From Exilibacterium tricleocarpae (GTDB lineage: Bacteria; Pseudomonadota; Gammaproteobacteria; Pseudomonadales; Cellvibrionaceae): a stretch of 64,000 bases of DNA. Shown in pieces: positions 1-8,733 of this stretch. The stretch lies in the NCBI RefSeq assembly GCF_007004655.1, contig NZ_ML660096.1, positions 32,049-96,048 of the forward strand, given 5' to 3'. Each line of letters opens with the position of its first letter. The stretch's first letter is position 1. The notes below the pieces were generated by a model, which saw nothing but the letters and a program-made list of their open reading frames with translations, made no database searches and was not told the origin of the DNA. The translations under genes and the position numbers were made by a program.

Positions 1-427
1 CCAGCGCCTGTACCAACGATTGATTGTCGTTCCAGTGAAAGAAGGCCGAAAGGCGATCCTTAACAATGTCACGGGCATGCACAATCGGTATGTTGCCAAA
101 CTCGTGTGCAATCACGGTGGTTTCAGTAATTAGTTCATCGCCGGTGGTCAGCGGAGCGCTCGGGAATTCCACGGTAATGGGGGTGGTCGTATTCTCAAAA
201 ACCCGCCCCTTTTTGTGAAAGCCGAGTTTGGCCATCGCCGCGTGCAGAGTCTTGGGTTTGGCGTAGGAGACATCAACCATGTCAATGTCTTTTGTCAGGT
301 AGCAGTTTTGCGAATAGATCTCCACGGCCAGCCCGCCTACCACAACCACCTCGATGCCGTGATCGGCCAGATGGCTGACTATCTCTGCGGCCAGAGCAAC
401 AATCTCAACACCCGCGTAATTGCTCAC
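1..427 (-). CDS. Nucleotidyltransferase-fold protein, partial (cut by window edge)
   Basis: About 142 codons are visible from a GTG start at 427; the gene leaves the window at position 1. The N-terminal part has a hydrophobic strand ending in GGLAVEIY (residues about 31-38) and then TKDIDMVD (about 45-52). That GG...D-x-D spacing is the signature of the nucleotidyltransferase fold, as in AbiEii/DUF6036-type proteins. The GTG overlaps the stop of the upstream regulator in a GTGA arrangement, so the two are probably translationally coupled. Pairs of a winged-helix protein and such a nucleotidyltransferase often act as toxin-antitoxin or defence modules, but that role is an inference here. The C-terminus is not visible. 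Confidence 0.6.
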   Translation of the reverse strand, partial: MSNYAGVEIVALAAEIVSHLADHGIEVVVVGGLAVEIYSQNCYLTKDIDMVDVSYAKPKTLHAAMAKLGFHKKGRVFENTTTPITVEFPSAPLTTGDELITETTVIAHEFGNIPIVHARDIVKDRLSAFFHWNDNQSLVQAL

Positions 428-783
428 GACTTAGTTTCCCGCACCAGGTTCACGGCTTTGCCGGCCTTGCGCGGGCGTCGCCTGTCCATTGCCAACTCGC
501 GGGCGAGATCGGTTGGGTAGCTTGCCAGCGCCTGTTTCAGCAGCTCTTTCAAGGGTGCAATGAACGGGTACCGCGGGTTGAGTCGAAACTGGCGCATCCC
601 GCCCAGCGGCTGACTGGCGACGACGCCGTCGTCCTCCAAGCGCTGCAGTTGCTTTTGCACCGGAGTGAGCGCAATGCCGTAAAAATCGGCAATGCCCTTG
701 CCGTAACCGCGCTCGCGCACGAGTAAGTAGAGTAAAATCTTCTCCTGGCTTTCGGCCCGAAGAATGCCTTTGAGGACAAACAT
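424..783 (-). CDS. Small winged helix-turn-helix regulator
   Basis: A 119-residue protein. The first 70 residues look like an ArsR/MarR-type winged helix: a helical opening (LRAESQEKILLYLLVRERG), a recognition segment around FYGIALTPVQKQLQRLEDDGVV, and a wing (QPLGGMRQFRLNPRYPF). The C-terminus is basic (RRRPRKAGK). It is the first gene of a two-gene unit and overlaps the nucleotidyltransferase gene by 4 nt. A winged-helix first gene coupled to a nucleotidyltransferase is a recurrent accessory pair, so it may be the antitoxin-like or regulatory partner. It probably autoregulates through the inverted repeat at 808-843. Exact family not recognised. Confidence 0.6.
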   Translation of the reverse strand: MFVLKGILRAESQEKILLYLLVRERGYGKGIADFYGIALTPVQKQLQRLEDDGVVASQPLGGMRQFRLNPRYPFIAPLKELLKQALASYPTDLARELAMDRRRPRKAGKAVNLVRETKS

Positions 784-807
784 GGTAACTACCTTGTGGG
801 AAAGGTT

Positions 808-843
808 AACTATATATTAGTTTTAATTACCTATAATATAGTT
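808..843. promoter_or_regulatory. Inverted repeat upstream of winged-helix gene
   Basis: Left arm AACTATAT (808-815) and right arm ATATAGTT (836-843) are exact reverse complements, separated by 20 AT-rich bases. They lie 25-60 nt upstream of the regulator start. The position fits an autoregulatory operator; binding is inferred. Confidence 0.4.
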
Positions 844-1117
844 TACGCTCTGGAGTGACAAGAGCTGAGTTGAGCCATGCCCATACACCCACACATAGAC
901 ACGCTTCCATATTTACTGGCAAATTGCCATATCTATCAACGCGAGATAAAAATATAAGCGTTATTGTTCACAAGTGTCTTTGTATCACGCTTTGTCTGCT
1001 TAACTTAGTGTCGGTCAGTGCATGGGACTAAAGAACCTTCAGGGGCTGGCTAATCGCACCGGATGACAAAAGCTTAAAATAGAAGAAAAAAACACTATAA
1101 GAAAATACAGAAACAAG

Positions 1118-1140
1118 AAAGGCCCGAACTACGAGCCTTT
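1118..1140 (-). terminator. Possible terminator after tRNA-Leu
   Basis: On the minus strand a hairpin with arms AAAGGC/GCCTTT is followed by a T-rich stretch (CTTGTTTC). It lies about 40 nt beyond the tRNA 3' end. The stem is short, so this is tentative. Confidence 0.4.
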
Positions 1141-1182
1141 TAAGACGTTTTAAATCAACCTGGAATTCTTCGAAATCAAATA

Positions 1183-1267
1183 TGGTGCCCAAGGCCGGAC
1201 TTGAACCGGCACGGCTTGCGCCACTACCCCCTCAAGATAGCGTGTCTACCAATTCCACCACTTGGGC
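1183..1267 (-). tRNA. tRNA-Leu (anticodon GAG)
   Basis: An 85-nt cloverleaf with encoded CCA. The acceptor is GCCCAAG pairing with CTTGGGC, the D arm is GGTGGAATTGGTAGACAC as in bacterial tRNA-Leu, and the anticodon loop is TTGAGGG giving GAG. There is a long variable arm, and the T loop is TTCAAGT. It lies 17 nt downstream of secG, the same position as in Pseudomonas and Escherichia, and is probably co-transcribed with secG. Confidence 0.95.
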
Positions 1268-1284
1268 TAAAGCTGTCATCAACA

Positions 1285-1689
1285 CTACTGCGGCAACTCG
1301 CTCGGTTCAGGTTCTTCGTCAACTACCGGCAGATCACCGGTGGTGTCTTCCTGCGTCTGATCGGGGTCAACCAGCGGTAGATCGGAGTCCGGAACCGCGG
1401 GGGCCTCCTCGCGCGACTCCTGCAACACCGGAATACCGGCGCCGGCCGCCACGTCCGCATTCTGTTTGGCCACGACGGCCAGGCCGAAACTGGTAGCGAA
1501 AAACAACGTTGCCAATACCGCCGTGCTGCGGGTAAAAAAGTTGCCGCTGCCCTGGCTGCCAAATACGGTCTGCGAAGCGCCGGCGCCAAAGGAGGCGCCC
1601 ATTTCAGCACCCTTGCCCTGTTGCAACAAGATCAGGCCGATAATGGCCACCGCGGTCAATACGTGTACGACTAATATAAACTGTTCCAT
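1285..1689 (-). CDS. secG: Preprotein translocase subunit SecG
   Basis: A 134-residue inner-membrane subunit of the SecYEG channel. The N-terminus has a first membrane segment (residues about 3-22) and the conserved family motif QQGKGAEMGASFGAGASQTVFG (about 23-44), then SGNFFTR and a second membrane segment (about 55-73). The C-terminal 55 residues are acidic and proline-rich (low complexity), longer than in Escherichia coli SecG (110 residues) but common in this group. It sits between tpiA (46 nt upstream) and tRNA-Leu, the canonical location. Confidence 0.95.
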   Translation of the reverse strand: MEQFILVVHVLTAVAIIGLILLQQGKGAEMGASFGAGASQTVFGSQGSGNFFTRSTAVLATLFFATSFGLAVVAKQNADVAAGAGIPVLQESREEAPAVPDSDLPLVDPDQTQEDTTGDLPVVDEEPEPSELPQ

Positions 1690-1735
1690 AAACGCCAGTC
1701 TGTTCTATAGCTGGTTTGCCTGCCACACCCGACAG

Positions 1736-2476
1736 TTACTCGGCCGCCCGGCAGATCTCGATAAATTCTTCGGCTTTCAACGACGCGCCGCCAACCAGTG
1801 CACCGTCAATATCCGTCTCGGCAAACAGGTCCGCCGCATTCGCCCCCTTGACGCTGCCGCCGTAGAGGATTCGCACCCCCAGGCCCTGCTCGCCCAACTG
1901 GTCGCGAATAAACGCGTGTACCTCCTGCGCCTGTTTAGGCGTGGCCGTGCGACCGGTACCTATGGCCCAGACAGGTTCATAGGCGATGACCGCCTGGCTG
2001 AAAGCGTCGCGGCCACAGGCCTCGATCACCACTTTCAGCTGCTCTCCGATCACCACCAGGGCGTCGCCGGCATCGCGCTGCGCCAGGGTCTCGCCGACGC
2101 AGAGAATCGGCACAATATCCGCTTTTTGCGCAGCGGCAAACTTCTGCGCCACCAAGGCGTCGGTCTCACCGTGATACTCGCGCCGCTCGGAGTGGCCGAC
2201 AATCACATAGTGACAGTCCATCTCCGCCAGCATGGCAGCGGACACTTCCCCGGTGTAGGCTCCGCTGTCGTGAGGGCTGACATCCTGGGCGCCCACCCAG
2301 ATGTTGGAGCCGGTCAGGCAGTCGGCAAGCTGTTGCAGATAGACAGAGGGACTACACACCCCCACTTCCGCTTGGTGAACCCCCTGCCAGCGACTCAGCA
2401 GCGCGCCCAGCAGCTCGGCATTGCGGCTGCGGGAGCCGTTCATTTTCCAGTTGCCAACAATCAGCGGACGACGCAT
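1736..2476 (-). CDS. tpiA: Triosephosphate isomerase
   Basis: A 246-residue cytosolic glycolytic enzyme interconverting dihydroxyacetone phosphate and glyceraldehyde 3-phosphate. Visible signatures are NWKMNG with the catalytic lysine (residues 9-14), VGHSERR with the electrophilic histidine, AYEPVWAIGTG with the catalytic glutamate, the flexible-loop segment, and the phosphate-binding LYGGSVKG near the C-terminus. The length is normal for the family. It lies between glmM and secG in the conserved folP-glmM-tpiA-secG order. Confidence 0.97.
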   Translation of the reverse strand: MRRPLIVGNWKMNGSRSRNAELLGALLSRWQGVHQAEVGVCSPSVYLQQLADCLTGSNIWVGAQDVSPHDSGAYTGEVSAAMLAEMDCHYVIVGHSERREYHGETDALVAQKFAAAQKADIVPILCVGETLAQRDAGDALVVIGEQLKVVIEACGRDAFSQAVIAYEPVWAIGTGRTATPKQAQEVHAFIRDQLGEQGLGVRILYGGSVKGANAADLFAETDIDGALVGGASLKAEEFIEICRAAE

Positions 2477-2642
2477 GGTTTAAGCCTATTCACCGTTAAT
2501 CTGCTCACCGTGAACCTGTTCACGGTAAAACCATTCACAGGCGATACAACCAGCCAGTCCCAAAGTTACATTGCCGACATTACTGGCCGGAGCTAATGGA
2601 CCGCCGCCAAAGCGGGCGCCAATGGTAGCGGAGATGCCGGCG

Positions 2643-3980
2643 TTAAGCAACCGCCTTTTCCACCGCCGCAGCCAGCTCGCCGGCCAGCGTTTTGACCAGC
2701 GGCAGGTCTTCTCCCTCGACCATTACACGCACCACAGGCTCGGTGCCCGAAGGCCGCAACAGCACCCTGCCGCTGCCATCCAGACGCTGCTCCGCCTGCC
2801 CCACCGCCGCCTGGATAGCCTCGTTTTGGTCAAGGTTGATCCGCTGCGCCATTTTCACATTGATCATGACCTGGGGCAGTTTGGTCATCCCCTGTTTGGC
2901 CTCAAACAGGTTTACTCCCTGGGTCACGAGAGCCAACATGACCTGGAGAGCTGCCACAATACCGTCGCCGGTGGTGGTCACATCGCTGCAGACGATATGG
3001 CCGGAGGATTCGCCGCCCAACCGCCAGCCCTGCTGGCGCATGGTTTCCAGCACATAGCGGTCGCCCACCTTGGCGCGCGCAAAGGGAATCTCAAGTTCCT
3101 TGAGCGCCAGCTCAAAGCCGAAGTTGGTCATCAGGGTACCAACCACGCCGTCACAACCCTTGCTGTATTGTTTTTGATGAGAGGCAATAATAAACAGCAG
3201 TTCATCGCCGTCCACCAACTCACCTTTGTGATCGACAAATGCCACCCGGTCACCATCACCGTCAAAGGCAATGCCGAGATCGGCGCCGGACTCCACCACC
3301 TTGGCCTGCAGGGCCTCGGGTTTGGTGGAACCGCAGTCGCGATTGATATTCAAACCGTCCGGTTCGACGCCGATGGGGATTACCCGCGCACCGAGTTCGC
3401 GGAAAATATTCGGCGCCAGATGATAGGTGGCGCCATTGGCGCAATCGAGCACAATTTTCAGCCCCTGCAGGTTGAACCCCCAGGGCAGTGTGCCCTTGCA
3501 GAACTCGATATAGCGACCGCGGGCATCCTCGATGCGCTTGGCCTTGCCCAAGCGGTCGGCCATCACCATGGGCTGTTCCAGTTGCGCCTCAATAGCCAGT
3601 TCCACATCGTCCGCCAGTTTGCTGCCGTTGGAGTTAAAAAATTTGATGCCGTTGTCGTGATAGGCATTGTGGGAGGCACTGATCACGATCCCGGCCTGGG
3701 CCTGGAAAGTGCGGGACAAGTAAGCAATGGCAGGGGTGGAGATAGGACCGAGCAGACCGACGTCGACACCGGCATTGATCAGGCCCGCCTGCAGCGACGA
3801 TTCGAACATATAGCCGGAAATACGCGTATCCTTGCCGATCAAAATCATATTCGGACCATCGAAGCGTTCGGCCAGAACCCTGCCCGCAGCCCAGCCCAGG
3901 TGCAACATGAAATCCGGTGTAATCGGCGCTTCACCCACGCGCCCGCGTATACCATCGGTGCCAAAATATTTACGTGCCAT
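2643..3980 (-). CDS. glmM: Phosphoglucosamine mutase
   Basis: A 445-residue enzyme converting glucosamine 6-phosphate to glucosamine 1-phosphate for peptidoglycan and lipopolysaccharide precursors. The start [13 protein letters not shown] is typical. The phosphoserine loop is [17 protein letters not shown] (residues about 100-116), the metal-binding loop is DGDGDR (about 240-245), the sugar loop contains GGESSGH, and the phosphate-binding end is [12 protein letters not shown]. The length matches E. coli GlmM (445). It follows folP as in E. coli and Pseudomonas. Confidence 0.97.
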   Translation of the reverse strand: MARKYFGTDGIRGRVGEAPITPDFMLHLGWAAGRVLAERFDGPNMILIGKDTRISGYMFESSLQAGLINAGVDVGLLGPISTPAIAYLSRTFQAQAGIVISASHNAYHDNGIKFFNSNGSKLADDVELAIEAQLEQPMVMADRLGKAKRIEDARGRYIEFCKGTLPWGFNLQGLKIVLDCANGATYHLAPNIFRELGARVIPIGVEPDGLNINRDCGSTKPEALQAKVVESGADLGIAFDGDGDRVAFVDHKGELVDGDELLFIIASHQKQYSKGCDGVVGTLMTNFGFELALKELEIPFARAKVGDRYVLETMRQQGWRLGGESSGHIVCSDVTTTGDGIVAALQVMLALVTQGVNLFEAKQGMTKLPQVMINVKMAQRINLDQNEAIQAAVGQAEQRLDGSGRVLLRPSGTEPVVRVMVEGEDLPLVKTLAGELAAAVEKAVA

Positions 3981-4081
3981 TAGTCAGTCCCATTGTTTGC
4001 CTCAAGTTATTCCCGTCGCCGGCGGCCTGCCGGCAGGAGTATATTTGTGTCAATCGCGACGAAATCACCGGCCATAATTGA

Positions 4082-4927
4082 CTAGGCGGTGGCGACGGCG
4101 CGATACAGTTTTAACACATCTGCCGTGGCGGCGACATCGTGAACCCGCACAATATGTGCACCCTTTTGCACGGCCATCAGCATCAGCGCCAGACTCCCCG
4201 GCAGCCGATCTGCCAGGTCTCGCCCCAAGACTTTGCCGATCAAGGATTTGCGCGACAGGCCCACCAGCAATGGCTGCGCCATGGCAGCCAGTTTATCGAG
4301 CCCCTTGAGCAGGGCGAGGTTGTGCGCCACGGTTTTGCCGAAACCAAAGCCCGGGTCCAGCAGTATTCGTTGCCGGGGCAATCCCTGGCGCTCGCAGTCG
4401 GCCAGACGCCGGGCCAGAAATCCCGCGACATCGGTCACCACATCATCGTAGCGAGGTTCGTCCTGCATCGAACCCGGCTCGCCCTGCATATGCATCAGAC
4501 ACACCGGCAGGCCGGTTTTGACCGCTGCCGCGAGGGCACCCTCGCGGCGCAGCGCGCGCACATCGTTGATCAGGCCGGCACCGGCCGCCGCCGCCGCCGT
4601 CATCACCGCCGGCGAACTGGTGTCCACCGACACAATCACATCCATCTCGCGCCTGATGGCCTCCACCACCGGCACCACTCGCTGCAGTTCCTCTTCCTGC
4701 GAGACGGCGGCGGCACCGGGGCGGGTTGACTCGCCGCCCACATCGATTATCGCCGCCCCCTCCAGCACCATTTGCTGCGCTTTTTGCAGCGCCAATGACA
4801 GAGACAGACGGTCGCGCTCAAACAGGCTGCCGCCATCAGAAAACGAGTCCGGTGTGGTATTCAAGACGCCCATGATAGTGGGCTGGGACAAATCGAGGGT
4901 TTGGTCGGCGCAGCTCAGATACATCAT
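4082..4927 (-). CDS. folP: Dihydropteroate synthase
   Basis: Condenses 4-aminobenzoate with dihydropterin pyrophosphate in folate synthesis; target of sulfonamides. Visible motifs are MGVLNTTPDSFSDGG (pterin/pyrophosphate loop 1), DVGGESTRPGA (loop 2), VSVDT, LINDVRAL, and DPGFGFGKTVAHN. The frame extends to a TTG at 4945, but the ATG at 4927 (or 4924) is more likely: nothing like a Shine-Dalgarno precedes the TTG, and the upstream bases belong to a hairpin. It sits downstream of ftsH and a terminator-like hairpin, as in other gammaproteobacteria. Confidence 0.93.
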   Translation of the reverse strand: MMYLSCADQTLDLSQPTIMGVLNTTPDSFSDGGSLFERDRLSLSLALQKAQQMVLEGAAIIDVGGESTRPGAAAVSQEEELQRVVPVVEAIRREMDVIVSVDTSSPAVMTAAAAAGAGLINDVRALRREGALAAAVKTGLPVCLMHMQGEPGSMQDEPRYDDVVTDVAGFLARRLADCERQGLPRQRILLDPGFGFGKTVAHNLALLKGLDKLAAMAQPLLVGLSRKSLIGKVLGRDLADRLPGSLALMLMAVQKGAHIVRVHDVAATADVLKLYRAVATA

Positions 4928-4942
4928 TATAATTATGGCAGA

Positions 4943-4979
4943 CAAAAATAAACGGGACCGGTATCAGAACCGGCCCCGT
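4943..4979 (-). terminator. Intrinsic terminator or attenuator between ftsH and folP
   Basis: On the minus strand, arms CGGGGCCGGTT and ACCGGTCCCG form a GC-rich hairpin with a 5-nt loop (G-T wobbles allowed). TTTATTTTTG follows directly. It begins 15 nt after the ftsH stop and ends where folP translation would begin. It may partly separate ftsH from the folP-glmM-tpiA-secG part of the operon. Confidence 0.7.
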
Positions 4980-4993
4980 CCGTGTGCGGTGAA

Positions 4994-6895
4994 TCAGTGC
5001 TCTTTGGCCGGCCCGCCGATGGGCCCGGCGCGTTTATCATCGTTCGCATCTTTGTTTTTGAGATGACGGTTAAAGTCGTCGTCCTGCCAGTCGTGGGGCG
5101 GGCGCACTTTACGGCGGTTCATCAGGTCGTCCACCTGCTCGGAATCAATGGTTTCGTACTCCATCAGCGCATCTTTCATCGATTCGAGAATATCGCGGTT
5201 CTCGTTGAGGATCTTGTCGGCGGTCTGGTAGCACTCATCGGTAATGCGCCTGACCTCCTCGTCGATCATCTTGGCAGTGGCACTGGAATAATTTTTGGTG
5301 GCCATACCCGGATAAGCACCTTCGTCCTCGCCGTAGTTGAGCGGGCCCAGCTTGTCGGACAATCCCCATTTGGTCACCATGTTGCGGGCCAGTGAAGTGG
5401 CTGCCTCAATATCACCCTGGGCGCCGGTGGACACGGCGTCGCTGCCACCCACCAAATCCTCTGCGATGCGACCGCCATAAGCCGAGGCGATACGCCCGAG
5501 CAGATAACGGCGGCTGGAGCTGTACTTGTCGTCCTCAGGCAGGTACTGGGTCACACCCAGGGCCCGCCCGCGGGGGATAATGGTTACCTTGTGTACGGGA
5601 TCATGCTCGGGCATCAGGTAGCCGACAATCGCGTGCCCGGCTTCGTGATAGGCTGTCATCTCTTTGTCTTTTTCCGACATCACCATGGATTTGCGCTCGG
5701 CACCCATCATGATCTTGTCGCGGGCCTTCTCAAACTCCTCCATGGTGACGGTGCGCTTGTTGGCGCGCGCCGCAAACAACGCCGCCTCGTTGACGATATT
5801 GGCCAGATCGGCGCCGGAAAAGCCCGGCGTACCGCGGGCGATCACCGATGCCTTGACGCTTTCGTCCAGCGGCACCTTGCGCATATGCACCTTCAGGATC
5901 TGTTCGCGACCGCGAATATCCGGCAGTCCCACATACACCTGGCGATCGAAACGACCGGGGCGCATCAGGGCGCGGTCCAGCACGTCCGGGCGGTTAGTGG
6001 CAGCGATAACAATCACCCCCTCGTTGCCCTCGAAACCGTCCATCTCCACCAGCAACTGGTTCAGGGTCTGCTCGCGCTCGTCATGCCCGCCGCCATGGCC
6101 GCCGCCGCGGTGGCGACCCACGGCGTCGATTTCATCGATAAAGATAATACAGGGGGCCTGCTTCTTGGCCTGATCGAACATGTCGCGCACCCGTGAAGCA
6201 CCGACACCGACAAACATTTCCACGAAATCGGAACCGGAAATGGAGAAAAACGGCACCTTGGCCTCGCCGGCAATCGCCTTGGCGAGCAGGGTCTTACCGG
6301 TACCGGGCTGCCCTGCCATCAGCACCCCGCGGGGAATCTGGCCACCGAGGCGCTGGAACTTGGAGGGATCACGCAGGTATTCCACCAGTTCCTGCACTTC
6401 TTCCTTGGCTTCGTCCACCCCGGCCACATCGGCAAAGGTGGTTTTGATCTGGTCCTCGCCGAGCAGGCGCGCCTTGCTCTTACCGAAGCTCATGGGGCCG
6501 CCGCGGCCGCCGGCGCCGCCCTGCATCTGGCGCATAAAGAACATAAATACGGCGATAATCAGCAGAATCGGGAAGCTGGCCACCAACAGTTGCTGCCAGA
6601 TACTGGGCTGCTCGGGCTTGCGGCCTTTGACTTCCACCTCGTGGGCCAGCAAATCGTCCATTAACTTGTCATCGGCCAGCAGCGGTCGCACTACCTCAAA
6701 CCGCGAGTTGTCGTCGTGGCGCTCACCCTCGATGATGACCCCGTCGATGGTGACGGATTTGACCCGGTCCGAACGCACTTCCTCGATGAAGTCGGAGTAG
6801 CTGAGCGTCTCCCGCGCGGCCTGGGGACTGAAGTTCTGGAATACGGTGAGTAGGACTGCGGCGATAATCAGCCACAACACCAAATTTTTCGCCAT
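4994..6895 (-). CDS. ftsH: ATP-dependent zinc metalloprotease FtsH
   Basis: A membrane-anchored AAA+ protease that degrades regulators such as LpxC and sigma32 and unassembled membrane proteins. The start is placed at ATG 6895 (MAKNLVLWL), matching the E. coli N-terminus; the frame also extends 22 codons upstream. The two membrane segments are at residues about 5-22 and 97-118, with a periplasmic domain between. The AAA domain has Walker A GQPGTGKT, Walker [11 protein letters not shown] and the second region of homology (MRPGRFDRQ). The zinc site HEAGH is near residue 415. Length is about 633 residues. sigma32 control of the neighbouring heat-shock operon makes its presence here natural. Confidence 0.96.
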   Translation of the reverse strand: MAKNLVLWLIIAAVLLTVFQNFSPQAARETLSYSDFIEEVRSDRVKSVTIDGVIIEGERHDDNSRFEVVRPLLADDKLMDDLLAHEVEVKGRKPEQPSIWQQLLVASFPILLIIAVFMFFMRQMQGGAGGRGGPMSFGKSKARLLGEDQIKTTFADVAGVDEAKEEVQELVEYLRDPSKFQRLGGQIPRGVLMAGQPGTGKTLLAKAIAGEAKVPFFSISGSDFVEMFVGVGASRVRDMFDQAKKQAPCIIFIDEIDAVGRHRGGGHGGGHDEREQTLNQLLVEMDGFEGNEGVIVIAATNRPDVLDRALMRPGRFDRQVYVGLPDIRGREQILKVHMRKVPLDESVKASVIARGTPGFSGADLANIVNEAALFAARANKRTVTMEEFEKARDKIMMGAERKSMVMSEKDKEMTAYHEAGHAIVGYLMPEHDPVHKVTIIPRGRALGVTQYLPEDDKYSSSRRYLLGRIASAYGGRIAEDLVGGSDAVSTGAQGDIEAATSLARNMVTKWGLSDKLGPLNYGEDEGAYPGMATKNYSSATAKMIDEEVRRITDECYQTADKILNENRDILESMKDALMEYETIDSEQVDDLMNRRKVRPPHDWQDDDFNRHLKNKDANDDKRAGPIGGPAKEH

Positions 6896-7168
6896 ATCAT
6901 TCAAAGGGTTACCCTCATAATCACAACTTAAACGGCAGCCTTGGGGCGCCGCCGCGCACACCTTCGCTACCTTTATACGTTCAGTGGGGCAAAACCGGTC
7001 AATTTAAACCCCAAAAACGTCGGCGGATCTGTAAAGTAAAGTATAGACACCGCCCGCCAAATACTGGTTGCCTGTGGTCACACTAGACCATTTGTGGTAC
7101 CGATTTGCAAGCGACCAGGAACGAGTTTTCGCCGGCGGAAAACACCTGCAACAGTCCCCGGGCGGCCC

Positions 7169-7789
7169 TCAACCGCGGAACCCGCTGGCCACCACGTAAA
7201 CTTCACGGGAGCGGGGCCGGGAGGCGCCGGGTTTGCGGGTGACTACCCGGGTGAAACTGCCGCGCAGATCGCGAAACAACGCGTCAAAACCCTCGCCCTG
7301 GAACACTTTCGCCACCCACTTGCCATCGGACTTCAATACCTGGCGCGCCAGGTCCAGGGCCAGTTCCACCAGGTACATGGACTTGGGCTGATCGATATCC
7401 GCCACACCACTCAAGTTGGGGGCCATATCGGAAATTACAAGGTCCGCGCGGCCGCCCTCCATCAGTGACAGTAAGCGCTCCAGTACAGCCGGCTCGGTAA
7501 AATCACCCTGCACAAATTCCACCCCCGCCAGGGCGTCCATGGGCAGGATATCAGAGGCCAGTACCCGGCCTTTCTCACCCACCAGTGCGGCCGCCACCTG
7601 CGACCAGCCGCCCGGCGCCGCTCCCAGGTCAACCACGGTCATACCGGGCTTGAACAGGGGGTCTTTGGCATGCAGTTCGAGCAGCTTGTAGCTGGCGCGG
7701 GAGCGATAACCATCCTTCTGTGACTGTTTGACATAGGGGTCATTGAAATGTTCGCGCAGCCAGCGGTGACTGCTTTTCGATTTGGCCAT
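7169..7789 (-). CDS. rlmE: 23S rRNA 2'-O-methyltransferase (U2552)
   Basis: A heat-shock rRNA methyltransferase (RrmJ/FtsJ) acting on the large ribosomal subunit. The start is taken at ATG 7789 ([20 protein letters not shown]), giving 206 residues against 209 in E. coli. The SAM-binding motif is [15 protein letters not shown]. The K-D-K-E catalytic set can be read in YKLLEL, ISDMAPN, KVFQGEG and SREVYVV. It is the first gene before ftsH, divergent from yhbY, the usual gammaproteobacterial arrangement. Confidence 0.95.
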   Translation of the reverse strand: MAKSKSSHRWLREHFNDPYVKQSQKDGYRSRASYKLLELHAKDPLFKPGMTVVDLGAAPGGWSQVAAALVGEKGRVLASDILPMDALAGVEFVQGDFTEPAVLERLLSLMEGGRADLVISDMAPNLSGVADIDQPKSMYLVELALDLARQVLKSDGKWVAKVFQGEGFDALFRDLRGSFTRVVTRKPGASRPRSREVYVVASGFRG

Positions 7790-7882
7790 AATAAATTCGC
7801 CACTGCTCTGGCTAAACTGCCGGATAGGAGTAAAATGGCGCTCCTTCTGCAAACCCAGCCAACCGTTACAGTGAGCCTCGCC

Positions 7883-8185
7883 ATGCCCTTAAGCGCCGAT
7901 CAACGCAAACAGTACCGCGCCCTGGGCCACAACCTCAAGCCCGTGGTCACTATCGCCGGCAAGGGTTTGAGCGACAGCGTGCGCGACGAACTCAACCGCG
8001 CCCTCGACGACCACGAGCTGATCAAGGTAAAGCTGGCCATTACTGACCGAGACCTGCGCAAAACCGTCATTCAGGACCTGCTCGCCGCCAGCGGCGCGGA
8101 GCTGGTGCAGGAAATCGGTAAGATTGCGCTGATCTTTCGCGCCGCCAGACAGCCGAAAAGGAAGCTGTCGAATATTTCCCATTAG
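7883..8185 (+). CDS. yhbY: Ribosome-associated RNA-binding protein YhbY (CRM domain)
   Basis: A 100-residue single CRM-domain protein that associates with pre-50S ribosomal particles in E. coli. The start is set at ATG 7883 ([20 protein letters not shown]), which matches family members; the open frame upstream is the promoter region shared with rlmE. The conserved core is GKGLSDSV followed by ELIKVKL and a C-terminal IFRA. It is divergently transcribed from rlmE across a 93-nt gap, as in E. coli. Confidence 0.9.
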   Translation: MPLSADQRKQYRALGHNLKPVVTIAGKGLSDSVRDELNRALDDHELIKVKLAITDRDLRKTVIQDLLAASGAELVQEIGKIALIFRAARQPKRKLSNISH

Positions 8186-8256
8186 TGCCGGATGTAGCGC
8201 GGGAAAGCAGTCCTCGAAGAGGCCCCCTTTGAAATTCGAGACCGAAAACCAGCGCC

Positions 8257-8733
8257 TTAGATGTGCTTCACGGCGTCAATTTCGTATTCCACCTCGCCGC
8301 CGGGCGTTTTCACCACCACGGCATCACCCACCATCTTACCAATCAGGGCGCGGGCAATCGGGGAGTTGACGGATATTTTATTGGACTTCACATCAGCCTC
8401 GTCGTCACCGACGATCTGGTAGGTCACGGTTGCGTCCGTCTCGACATTGACGATATCGACGGTGGCCCCAAATATGACCTTCTCGCTGGCGGGGATTCGG
8501 GAGATGTCGATAATCTGGGCGTGAGACAGTTTGCCCTCAATATCCTGAATCCGGCCTTCACAAAAACCCTGCTGCTCGCGCGCGGCATGGTACTCGGCAT
8601 TTTCTTTCAAGTCGCCGTGTTCGCGCGCCTCGGCGATCGCCTGCACGATGCGGGGGCGTTCGACTTTCTTCAGGTGTTCCAGTTCCTCGCGCAGCTTTTC
8701 CGCGCCCGCCACTGTCATTGGAAATTTATTCAC
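8257..8733 (-). CDS. greA: Transcription elongation factor GreA
   Basis: A 158-residue factor that stimulates RNA polymerase to cleave backtracked transcripts. The N-terminal coiled coil contains the acidic tip [14 protein letters not shown] (residues about 40-53), and the C-terminal FKBP-like domain has the [10 protein letters not shown] and [17 protein letters not shown] segments. The start [18 protein letters not shown] matches known GreA starts. It overlaps the carB stop by 4 nt (ATGA), so it is the last gene of the carAB-greA unit. Confidence 0.96.
   Translation of the reverse strand: MNKFPMTVAGAEKLREELEHLKKVERPRIVQAIAEAREHGDLKENAEYHAAREQQGFCEGRIQDIEGKLSHAQIIDISRIPASEKVIFGATVDIVNVETDATVTYQIVGDDEADVKSNKISVNSPIARALIGKMVGDAVVVKTPGGEVEYEIDAVKHI

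Larger units (their letters stand above)
784..1182. other. AT-rich intergenic stretch with promoter region
   Basis: No credible gene. The left part (784-850) is very AT-rich and holds the promoter and inverted repeat of the winged-helix gene. The right part holds a weak hairpin after tRNA-Leu (1118-1140). In related genomes tRNA-Leu is followed by rimP-nusA-infB; none of this is present, so this stretch marks a break in synteny. Confidence 0.6.

Noticed and set aside
2571..3983. Long plus-strand open frame opposite glmM
   Set aside because: The minus strand encodes a complete GlmM; the frame is a GC-rich shadow with no family motifs.
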